Part shown: in pieces, positions 18,395-24,695 of the stretch
How the letters are laid out: each line of letters begins with the position of its first letter
Position numbering within the stretch: the first letter of the stretch is position 1
Source: CAZVFE01 sp964626405
GTDB taxonomy: Bacteria; Bacteroidota; Bacteroidia; Cytophagales; Spirosomataceae
Reading direction: 5' to 3'
Length of the DNA: 46,722 nt
NCBI GenBank assembly: GCA_964626405.1
Contig: CAZVFE010000005.1
Location: forward strand, 1 to 46,722
Notes under the pieces: model-generated
Database searches by the model: none
Seen by the model: only the letters and a program-made list of their open reading frames with translations
What the model was told of the DNA's origin: nothing
Program-made: the position numbers and the translations under genes

Positions 18395-18456
18395 ATACCT
18401 AATTTAAAGAATTATGCTTGCATAATTTTATTTATTTTTGTTAGGTCTATATATAT

Positions 18457-18909
18457 ATGAAAGCAGAAAACACCGTTGATTTTCAAATAAAGTCCTGTTG
18501 GTATGCAATATCTAGGATGTATAATACGTATTCTATTCAACATGATATGAGTATGGCAATTGGATATGTTTTACTTCATATAGATAAAGGGGGCACACCA
18601 GCTACCAAAATTGCTCCGGCATTGGGTTTAGAAGTGAGAAGCCTGACGCGCATGTTAAAAAATTTGGAAGATAAAAAATGGATAAGAAGAGAATCCGATT
18701 TTTCAGATAAAAGGGTGGTGAATATTTTTTTAACAGAGGAAGGTAAGAAAAAGAGAGATTTAGCTAAACAAGGAGTGATTTTATTTAATGAATTAATAAA
18801 TAACCAAATTGATGAAAATAAAATGGAAGTCTTTTTTGAGGTTATTCAAAAGATAAATTCAATCATTGAAAAAGATGCTCCTTTTATTGCTAAAAAAATA
18901 AATAAATAA
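18457..18909 (+). CDS. MarR family transcriptional regulator
   Basis: A 150-residue winged-helix regulator. The DNA-binding core is TKIAPALGLEVRSLTRMLKN (recognition helix, about residues 50-69), followed by LEDKKWIRRESDFSDKRVVN, whose DKR is the conserved MarR wing. The helices on both sides would form the dimer interface. The start follows directly on a TATATATATA run, with no Shine-Dalgarno. It stands alone between the atpC terminator and the OmpA-like gene. In related organisms a MarR gene of this form is sometimes near fatty-acid genes, but none is here, so the target is unknown. Confidence 0.9.
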   Translation: MKAENTVDFQIKSCWYAISRMYNTYSIQHDMSMAIGYVLLHIDKGGTPATKIAPALGLEVRSLTRMLKNLEDKKWIRRESDFSDKRVVNIFLTEEGKKKRDLAKQGVILFNELINNQIDENKMEVFFEVIQKINSIIEKDAPFIAKKINK

Positions 18910-18998
18910 AATTTGCAAAAATTTATTAAAATTAGGAATTATGTTGTAATTTCAAGTTTAAATGTATCCTTTAAATACTTTATAAAGAAAATTTTATT

Positions 18999-19898
18999 AT
19001 GAAAAAATTATTGATTATCCTAGCACTTACTCCCGCAATCTTTTCTTGTGGTTCAAAAAAAGTAATTGCTGATTTGAATTCTCAAATTGCTGCATTACAG
19101 GCAAAGAGTGATGAGTCTTTAGCTAAGGCTAATTCAGAGATTGCCGACTGTCAATCTTTAACTGCTAGCTTACAAGGTGAATTAAAGAAAAAAGATGCTG
19201 AATTAGAGACTAAAAACTCTCAGTTAAAGAATCTTCAAGATCAATTAGACTATTTGAAGAAAACTAACACAAATTTATTAGACCGTTTATCTGACCTTTC
19301 TGTTATCTCAAAAACTGGTTCAGAAAGTATCCGTCAGTCCTTAGAAGCTCTTAATGAGCAATCTAAGTATATCAAAGACTTGAATTCTAATATTCAGAAA
19401 AAAGATTCATTAAATCTTGCATTAGTGATGAATTTAAAACGTTCATTGGCTGATGTAAATGATGAAGATGTTTCTATTGAAGTTAAGAAAGGGGTTGTTT
19501 ATATCTCTATCTCTGATAAAATGTTATTTGCTTCAGGAAGTTCTATGATCAACAAAAAGGCTGAAACTGTATTAGAAAAAGTGGCGTCAGTATTAAACGA
19601 CCACAAAGAGTTAGATATCTTAGTTGAAGGACATACTGATACTGTACCTATCGCTACAGACTGTGTTCAAGATAACTGGGATCTTTCTGCGAAGCGTGCA
19701 ACTTCAGTTGTTAGAATGCTTCAGAAAAAGTTTGGTGTAGAGCCAGCTAGAATGACAGCAGGTGGACGTGGTGAGTACTCTCCAATTTCTGATAATTCAG
19801 ATAAGGCAGGTCGCCAGCAAAATAGAAGAACAGAAATTATCGTAACTCCTAAGTTAGATCAGTTCTTCCAATTATTATCAAATCAACCGCAAAACTAA
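18999..19898 (+). CDS. OmpA-family peptidoglycan-binding lipoprotein with coiled coil
   Basis: A 299-residue outer-membrane-associated protein. The lipoprotein signal ends in PAIFSCGSKK (lipidated Cys17). Residues from about 22 to 130 form a long coiled coil (heptads such as QIAALQAKSDESLAKANSEI and SQLKNLQDQLDYLKKTNTNL). The C-terminal OmpA domain (about 165-290) has LLFASGSSMINKKAE, VEGHTDTVPI and NWDLSAKRATSVVRML, including the Asp and Arg expected to bind diaminopimelate. It likely tethers the outer membrane to the cell wall. Transcription ends at the hairpin at 19917-19947. Confidence 0.92.
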   Translation: MKKLLIILALTPAIFSCGSKKVIADLNSQIAALQAKSDESLAKANSEIADCQSLTASLQGELKKKDAELETKNSQLKNLQDQLDYLKKTNTNLLDRLSDLSVISKTGSESIRQSLEALNEQSKYIKDLNSNIQKKDSLNLALVMNLKRSLADVNDEDVSIEVKKGVVYISISDKMLFASGSSMINKKAETVLEKVASVLNDHKELDILVEGHTDTVPIATDCVQDNWDLSAKRATSVVRMLQKKFGVEPARMTAGGRGEYSPISDNSDKAGRQQNRRTEIIVTPKLDQFFQLLSNQPQN

Positions 19899-19916
19899 TT
19901 TTAGTTAATATAATTG

Positions 19917-19947
19917 AAAAGGGAGGATTTATATCCTCCCTTTTTTT
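19917..19947. terminator. Bidirectional rho-independent terminator
   Basis: GGGAGGAT at 19921-19928 pairs with ATCCTCCC at 19933-19940, flanked by AAAA on the left and seven T on the right. It terminates the OmpA-like gene on the plus strand. On the minus strand the same stem is followed by TTTT and can end the small-peptide operon. Confidence 0.9.
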
Positions 19948-19949
19948 AT

Positions 19950-19985
19950 GTATTGCTTCAATCAATACCACTCAAATTATTTGAG
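19950..19985 (-). other. Two small hairpins after the peptide operon
   Basis: Downstream of the third peptide gene lie a 15-nt palindrome CTCAAATTATTTGAG (19971-19985) and a stem GTATTG/CAATAC (19950-19955 with 19963-19968). Together with the terminator they make three consecutive hairpins in the 3' region of the minus-strand transcript and may stabilise its end. Confidence 0.45.
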
Positions 19986-20015
19986 CTGAAATACAATTTT
20001 AAATAAATTAGTAGA

Positions 20016-20156
20016 TTAATTTGATGTCCTACGTGGGATACAGGTTGGAATTCTTATTGGTAAATAACAATTCCAATACCCTGGACAATACGCTGCTCCA
20101 GCTTCAATATTGATTAAATCCCTAGGATTCAATTCAATTAGTCCTGTAGTTTTCAT
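20016..20156 (-). CDS. Double-glycine-type leader peptide 3, Cys/Pro-rich core
   Basis: A 46-residue peptide. The leader MKTTGLIELNPRDLINIEAG ends after Gly20 and fits the double-glycine consensus: Leu at -12, Asp-Leu at -8/-7, Ile at -4, Ala-Gly at -2/-1. The predicted 26-residue core starts AAYCPGYWNC, contains three cysteines (24, 30, 39) and five prolines, and ends in a basic tail PRRTSN. This composition suggests a secreted, possibly disulfide-bonded or modified peptide. Its ATG lies one base after the stop of the preceding peptide gene, so translation is coupled. No modification enzyme is nearby. Unrecognised; not in any family I can name beyond bacteriocin-type leaders. Confidence 0.8.
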   Translation of the reverse strand: MKTTGLIELNPRDLINIEAGAAYCPGYWNCYLPIRIPTCIPRRTSN

Positions 20157-20157
20157 C

Positions 20158-20319
20158 TTATTTTTTACCACCGCTTAAAGCTTTCTTCATCATGGCATAA
20201 CCTTCTGCCAAACCAATAACAAATTCTGTCATGAATTTAGCTGCTCCACCATTTATTTCCATTGATTCCTTCAAAGTAAGGTTCTGAACCTTCCCATTGA
20301 AATTTAAATGATTTTTCAT
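20158..20319 (-). CDS. Double-glycine leader peptide 2, bacteriocin-like with GxxxG
   Basis: A 53-residue peptide with a textbook double-glycine leader: after MKNHLNFNGKVQN comes LTLKESMEINGG, with Leu -12, Thr -11, Glu -8, Met -6, Ile -4, Gly-Gly -2/-1; the predicted cut follows Gly25. The 28-residue core begins AAKFMTEFVIGLAEGYAMMK and ends in SGGKK. It is an amphipathic helix candidate with a GxxxG motif (GLAEG, residues 36-40) and a basic end. Its first seven residues are identical to those of peptide 1, and the DNA around both starts is identical over 24 nt. Eleven base pairs separate it from peptide 1. Confidence 0.85.
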   Translation of the reverse strand: MKNHLNFNGKVQNLTLKESMEINGGAAKFMTEFVIGLAEGYAMMKKALSGGKK

Positions 20320-20323
20320 TTTT
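20300..20323 (-). repeat. 24-nt direct repeat, copy at start of peptide 2
   Basis: Exactly identical to 20458-20481, 158 bp away. It covers the start codon, six following codons and the few bases before the ATG. This marks the two genes as products of duplication, or as under strong constraint on translation start and leader N-terminus. Confidence 0.95.
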
Positions 20324-20330
20324 CTAGAAA

Positions 20331-20477
20331 TTAAGAAAGTAATTTAACAATGATAGCCGCAGCTGCACCTATCGCCTGACCTAATTTTCTAGCAAATGAA
20401 CCTGCCTCAATACTCACAGTCTCCACATACGAAAGCTCTCTCGCCCCCCAAGATTCAAAATTTAAATGATTTTTCAT
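20331..20477 (-). CDS. Double-glycine-type leader peptide 1, bacteriocin-like with GxxxG
   Basis: A 48-residue peptide, first gene of the three. The leader is MKNHLNFESWGARE followed by LSYVETVSIEAG: Leu -12, Ser -11, Glu -8, Val -6, Ile -4, Ala-Gly -2/-1; the predicted cut follows Gly26. The 22-residue core starts SFARKLGQAIGAAAAIIVKL. It is basic at its N-terminal part, then strongly hydrophobic, with a GxxxG motif (GQAIG, residues 33-37), as expected for a membrane-inserting helix. The operon begins here: a shared promoter element lies 70 nt upstream and a palindrome 24 nt upstream. No Shine-Dalgarno is seen, as usual for the phylum. Confidence 0.82.
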   Translation of the reverse strand: MKNHLNFESWGARELSYVETVSIEAGSFARKLGQAIGAAAAIIVKLLS

Positions 20478-20481
20478 TTTT
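20458..20481 (-). repeat. 24-nt direct repeat, copy at start of peptide 1
   Basis: Partner of 20300-20323; identical over 24 nt, same orientation, at the start of peptide gene 1. Confidence 0.95.
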
Positions 20482-20501
20482 TGTAAAATTTAAATGGTTA
20501 G

Positions 20502-20518
20502 TGTAATCGCGAATTACA
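20502..20518. promoter_or_regulatory. Palindrome in the peptide operon leader
   Basis: TGTAAT at 20502-20507 and ATTACA at 20513-20518 flank CGCGA. The 17-nt near-palindrome sits just downstream of the presumed -7 box (20522-20531), around the likely transcription start, where a repressor could act. It could also form a hairpin at the 5' end of the mRNA. Confidence 0.5.
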
Positions 20519-20521
20519 TTG

Positions 20522-20568
20522 TAAAGAAATAGAAGAATGATGACTTCTCCTAACAGGAAACTGATAAT
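20522..20568 (-). promoter_or_regulatory. Promoter region of the peptide operon, sharing a 21-nt element with purN
   Basis: On the minus strand a 21-nt element (20568 to 20548) containing TTTCCTGTTAGGAGA is identical to 36102-36122 upstream of purN. In both places GTTA within the element is followed by exactly 19 nt and then a box: TATTTCTTTA here (20531-20522), TATAATTTTA at purN. The element therefore sits where a -33 region would. The nearly palindromic core (TTTCCT-GTT-AGGAGA here, perfect at purN) suggests a dimeric regulator or an alternative sigma factor site. The role is inferred; the identity is seen. Confidence 0.6.
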
Positions 20569-20581
20569 TTGAAATTAGTGC

Positions 20582-20824
20582 TTATACCTCCTCAAAAGGG
20601 ACATAATCGTCGTTTTCTGAAGATTTTTTGTTAGGTTTTTCAGAACCTTTTGGTACATAATCTACATTGATACTACCTTCAGGTTTATTTTGTTTTTTCT
20701 CTGTTCTCATTTTTGTTCTCTCAAATTTTTGAAATTGATTGAACATATAGCCCTTAAATAATAACTTAATTAAGGGCCTTATGATATAAATGAATAGGAA
20801 AAGTATTCCAAGGAATTTTAACAT
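20582..20824 (-). CDS. DUF4834-family small membrane protein
   Basis: An 80-residue protein with a single N-terminal membrane segment (MLKFLGILFLFIYIIRPLIK) and a hydrophilic, lysine-rich tail ending in DYVPFEEV. It fits the Bacteroidota DUF4834 family by shape and composition; the function is unknown. It starts 2 bp after the carB stop, so it is most likely cotranscribed with carB. It ends just before the promoter element of the peptide operon. Because it is hydrophobic and adjacent, an immunity role for the peptides could be imagined, but the link to carB argues against that. Confidence 0.7.
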   Translation of the reverse strand: MLKFLGILFLFIYIIRPLIKLLFKGYMFNQFQKFERTKMRTEKKQNKPEGSINVDYVPKGSEKPNKKSSENDDYVPFEEV

Positions 20825-20826
20825 AT

Positions 20827-23655
20827 TTACCTACTTAAATAAAGATTTCTTTCCCCATAGATTTTACGGAAGAATTCATCTTTTAAATCTTTTATAAAAT
20901 AAATTGCTTCTCCTGTAGACTTCATCTCTGGTCCTAATTCCATATTTACATTTGGGAATTTATTGAAAGAGAATACAGGGATTTTTATCGCATAACCTTC
21001 TTTTTTTGGATTGAAATTGAAATCTTTCACTTTTTTATCGCCAAGCATAATTTTAGTAGCATAATTTACATATGGCTCCTGATAAGCTTTTGCAATAAAC
21101 GGAACCGTTCTAGATGCTCTAGGATTGGCCTCGATGATATATACAATTTCATCTTTCACAGCAAATTGAATATTGATTAGACCAACTGTTTTTAAGGCTA
21201 CGGCTATTTTTTTCGTATATTCTTCAATTTGCTTTATTACATTTTCTGATAAATCAAATGGAGGTAGAACAGAATGCGAGTCTCCAGAATGGATACCTGC
21301 AGGTTCAATATGTTCCATAATTCCAATGATATATACATCTTTACCATCGCAAATCGCATCAGCCTCAGCTTCAATTGCATTTTCCAAGAAATGGTCTAAT
21401 AAGATTTTATTCCCTGGAATATCTCTTAGAATGTCCACTACGTGTTCTTCTAATTCTTGTTCGTTTATAACAATCTTCATGGATTGCCCCCCTAAAACAT
21501 AGGATGGTCTTACCAATAAAGGATAATTTAATTCTCTTCCTAATTTTACGGCATTGTCTGAATCCTCACAAACACCAAATTTAGGATAAGGAATTTCTAA
21601 ATCTCTTAAAAGGGATGAGAATGCTCCTCTATCCTCTGCTAAATCCAATGCCTCGAAAGAAGTTCCTAATATTTTAATTCCATATTTTGAAAGTTTCTCG
21701 GCAAGCTTTAAGGCAGTTTGTCCACCCAACTGAACTATTACTCCCTCTGGTTTTTCATGTTGAATAATTTCATATACATGCTCCCAGAAAACTGGTTCAA
21801 AGTATAATTTATCAGCAATGTCAAAATCTGTTGAAACAGTTTCCGGATTTGAATTAATCATAATTGTCTCATATCCTGCTTCTTTTGCAGCAAGAACTCC
21901 ATGGACGCATGAATAATCAAATTCAATCCCCTGACCAATTCTATTTGGCCCAGAGCCTAATACAACAATTTTTTTCTTTTCACTAACTTCTGATTCATTA
22001 TCAAGAATATCATCACTTTGTGCAAAAGTAGAATAGAAATAAGGAGTTTTTGCCTCAAATTCTGCTGCACAAGTATCTACGCATTTGAACAAGCGAACAA
22101 TTCCCAATTCTTGTCTTTTATCATATACTTCAGACTCTAGACATCTTAGGGCATGCGCAATTTGTCGGTCCGCAAATCCTTTATGTTTTGCCTCCTCTAA
22201 TAATTCTTTTGGTATACTATTAATGGAATGTTTTTCAATTTGTTTCTCCACCTTTACCAAATCTTCCACTTGATATAAAAACCATGGATCAATTTTAGTT
22301 AGATTGCGGATAGTTTTAAATGATATGCCCATTTTGAAGGCATCATAAATATGAAATAATCTATTCCACGAAGGGTTTTCAAGTGAATGAAGGATAGCAG
22401 CTTGGTCTCTCAATTCTTTTCCATCTGCCCCCATACCATTACGTTTGATTTCTAATGACTGACAAGCTTTTTGTAGGGCTTCTTGGAAATTCTTTCCAAT
22501 ACCCATAGCTTCGCCCACTGATTTCATCTGTAAACCTAGGCCTCTATCTGCTCCTTTGAATTTATCAAAGTTCCATCTTGGAACCTTTACAATTACATAA
22601 TCAATTGTAGGTTCAAAAAAGGCTGAAGTTGAGCCAGTAATAGCATTTTTTAATTCGTCCAAATTATATCCAATAGCCATTTTTGCTGCAATTTTCGCAA
22701 TTGGATAGCCAGTTGCTTTAGAAGCAAGAGCGGAAGATCTTGAAACTCTTGGATTAATTTCTATTGGTACGATTTCATCTGTCTCAGGATTTAAGGAAAA
22801 CTGTACATTACAGCCCCCAGCAAATTGTCCGATGGCATTCATCATCTTAATTGCCATATCCCTCATTTTCTGATAAATAGTATCAGGTAGAGTCATAGCG
22901 GGAGCAACTGTTATAGAATCTCCGGTATGTACCCCCATTGGGTCAAAGTTTTCAATCGTACAGATTATAACAACGTTCCCTAGGTTGTCTCTTAATAATT
23001 CTAATTCATATTCTTTCCAACCAAGAATTGATTGTTCAATTAAAACTTCATGAACTGGTGATGCATGAAGCCCATTGTTTAAGGCTTTATCAAAATCTTT
23101 TGCCTCAAAAACGAAACCTCCTCCTGTTCCACCTAGGGTGAAACTCGGACGAATTACCAAAGGGAATCCGGTTTCTTGGGCAATTTCTTTTCCTTCTAAA
23201 AATGATCGTGCAGTTCGGCCTTTACAAACATTAAGACCCAATTCTAACATTTTAAGTCTAAAAAGTTCTCTATCTTCCGTAGTCTTGATAGCATTTATAT
23301 CAACACCGATAATTTTCACTCCATATTTTTCCCAAATACCAGCTTCATCACAGTCTATTGCCAAATTTAATGCAGTTTGTCCACCCATAGTAGGTAAAAC
23401 AGCATCAATTTTATGCTTTTCTAAAATTTCAATAATGGAAGCTTTTTCAAGGGGTTTTAAATAAACATTATCTGCATTCAGCGGGTCGGTCATGATTGTC
23501 GCTGGATTTGAATTGATTAAGGTAACCTCAATTCCTTCTTCCCTAAGGGAACGAGCGGCTTGAGAACCTGAATAATCAAACTCACAGGCTTGTCCAATAA
23601 TGATCGGACCTGAACCAATAATTAAAACTGACTTAATTGAAGAATCTTTAGGCAC
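20827..23655 (-). CDS. carB: Carbamoyl-phosphate synthase large subunit, without MGS domain
   Basis: Makes carbamoyl phosphate from bicarbonate, ATP and glutamine-derived ammonia, for pyrimidines and arginine. The 942-residue product has both homologous ATP-grasp halves: the first with SGPIIIGQACEFDYSG and the second with GSGPNRIGQGIEFDYSC. The E. coli protein (1073 residues) carries a further C-terminal MGS-like domain that binds UMP and ornithine. Here the protein ends right after GPEMKSTGEAIYF plus a 22-residue tail. The next gene begins 2 bp later, so no frameshifted remnant is hidden. Allosteric control must differ from E. coli. The shorter form also occurs in other Bacteroidota as far as I recall. 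carA is not in the window. Confidence 0.96.
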   Translation of the reverse strand: MPKDSSIKSVLIIGSGPIIIGQACEFDYSGSQAARSLREEGIEVTLINSNPATIMTDPLNADNVYLKPLEKASIIEILEKHKIDAVLPTMGGQTALNLAIDCDEAGIWEKYGVKIIGVDINAIKTTEDRELFRLKMLELGLNVCKGRTARSFLEGKEIAQETGFPLVIRPSFTLGGTGGGFVFEAKDFDKALNNGLHASPVHEVLIEQSILGWKEYELELLRDNLGNVVIICTIENFDPMGVHTGDSITVAPAMTLPDTIYQKMRDMAIKMMNAIGQFAGGCNVQFSLNPETDEIVPIEINPRVSRSSALASKATGYPIAKIAAKMAIGYNLDELKNAITGSTSAFFEPTIDYVIVKVPRWNFDKFKGADRGLGLQMKSVGEAMGIGKNFQEALQKACQSLEIKRNGMGADGKELRDQAAILHSLENPSWNRLFHIYDAFKMGISFKTIRNLTKIDPWFLYQVEDLVKVEKQIEKHSINSIPKELLEEAKHKGFADRQIAHALRCLESEVYDKRQELGIVRLFKCVDTCAAEFEAKTPYFYSTFAQSDDILDNESEVSEKKKIVVLGSGPNRIGQGIEFDYSCVHGVLAAKEAGYETIMINSNPETVSTDFDIADKLYFEPVFWEHVYEIIQHEKPEGVIVQLGGQTALKLAEKLSKYGIKILGTSFEALDLAEDRGAFSSLLRDLEIPYPKFGVCEDSDNAVKLGRELNYPLLVRPSYVLGGQSMKIVINEQELEEHVVDILRDIPGNKILLDHFLENAIEAEADAICDGKDVYIIGIMEHIEPAGIHSGDSHSVLPPFDLSENVIKQIEEYTKKIAVALKTVGLINIQFAVKDEIVYIIEANPRASRTVPFIAKAYQEPYVNYATKIMLGDKKVKDFNFNPKKEGYAIKIPVFSFNKFPNVNMELGPEMKSTGEAIYFIKDLKDEFFRKIYGERNLYLSR

Positions 23656-23782
23656 AACTAACGGTATTTTAAGATTAAATGAAAAGCTAATACTAGTTTG
23701 AATAGATTAACTCTAAAAATTAGGCAAAGTTAATAGATACTGCCCAAAAAATCCCGTAACTTTAAGAATAAATTTTAAAATT

Positions 23783-24277
23783 TTGATAAAAGTTTTAGTA
23801 GCCTTTTCAAATAATTATGTAATTGGTGCCGAAAATAAATTGATTTGGCATTTATCGAATGATTTAAAACGATTTAAAAATTTTACTACTGGCAATGTTA
23901 TAATTATGGGTAGAAAGACTTTTGAGTCTATCGGTAAGGCATTGCCTAATCGAGAAACCATTGTTATTAGTCGTAATCCTGATATTCAATTTGAAGGAAC
24001 CTTTACTGTAAATTCGTTAGATCAAGCCATTGACTTGGCGAAAAATAAATTTCCTGATAAAGAAATATTCATAGTAGGTGGGGAACAAATATATCGATTG
24101 TCTATGACAATAGCCGATTGCCTTGAGATTACACAGATTAATCATGATTTTAAAGGCGATGCTTTTTTTCCTGAAATAGATTTAAAAATTTGGAAGGAAG
24201 TTCATCGAGAGAAGGGAATAATGGATGAGAAAAATTCCTTGGAACATTATTTTATTCGCTATGAAAGAATCAAATAA
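23783..24277 (+). CDS. folA: Dihydrofolate reductase
   Basis: Reduces dihydrofolate to tetrahydrofolate with NADPH. The 164-residue product begins IKVLVAFSNNYVIGAENKLIWHLSND in outline, with the DHFR motifs NxxIG-like NNYVIG, LIWHLSNDLKRFK, GNVIIMGRKTFESIG and EIFIVGGEQIYR. The start is TTG at 23783, since no ATG precedes the conserved N-terminus; rare start codons often go with lower translation. The moaE gene overlaps its end by 17 bp, so the two are translated from one mRNA. No thyA is adjacent, unlike many bacteria. Confidence 0.95.
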   Translation: MIKVLVAFSNNYVIGAENKLIWHLSNDLKRFKNFTTGNVIIMGRKTFESIGKALPNRETIVISRNPDIQFEGTFTVNSLDQAIDLAKNKFPDKEIFIVGGEQIYRLSMTIADCLEITQINHDFKGDAFFPEIDLKIWKEVHREKGIMDEKNSLEHYFIRYERIK

Positions 24278-24695
24278 GGATATTCAAATTATTCTTTCAT
24301 CAGAAAACTTATCCATTGATATTCATTATGAATTTTTAAGAAATGATGATTGTGGTGCAATTTGTTTTTTTATTGGAAATATTCGTAATAATAATTTTGA
24401 TAAAGAAGTGAAAAAAGTCCATATGGAGGCATATTCACCTATGGTAAAATTAGAATTAGAACGGATAATATCGGAGGCTATGAAAAAATGGGAACTTCAT
24501 AAGGTTTCAGTTGCGCATCGATATGGAGATTTAAGTATTGGTGATATCGCCGTAATTATTGGAGTGGTAAGTAAACATAGAAAAAATGTTTTTGAGGCTA
24601 CACAATACGTAATTGATGAATTGAAGAAATCTGTTCCTATTTGGAAAAATGAATTTTATTTGGATGGATCAAATTGGCAGGTTCCTCATCCTTAA
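24261..24695 (+). CDS. moaE: Molybdopterin synthase catalytic subunit MoaE
   Basis: Inserts sulfur into cyclic pyranopterin monophosphate to form molybdopterin. The ATG at 24261 (MKESNKDIQIILSSE) gives 144 residues, the usual length. An in-frame ATG at 24225 would lie deep inside folA. Family motifs: GAICFFIGNIRNNNFDK, HMEAYSPMVKLELERI, SVAHRYGDLSIGD and the active-site block LKKSVPIWKNEFYLDGSNW with the two catalytic lysines. No other moa or mob genes are in the window, so the pathway must be completed elsewhere. Its stop overlaps the convergent LuxE-like gene by 4 bp. Confidence 0.93.
   Translation: MKESNKDIQIILSSENLSIDIHYEFLRNDDCGAICFFIGNIRNNNFDKEVKKVHMEAYSPMVKLELERIISEAMKKWELHKVSVAHRYGDLSIGDIAVIIGVVSKHRKNVFEATQYVIDELKKSVPIWKNEFYLDGSNWQVPHP

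Noticed and set aside
20582..20824. DUF4834 protein as immunity protein of the peptide operon
   Set aside because: It directly follows carB with 2 bp spacing and looks like a general Bacteroidota family; the peptide operon has its own promoter after it.
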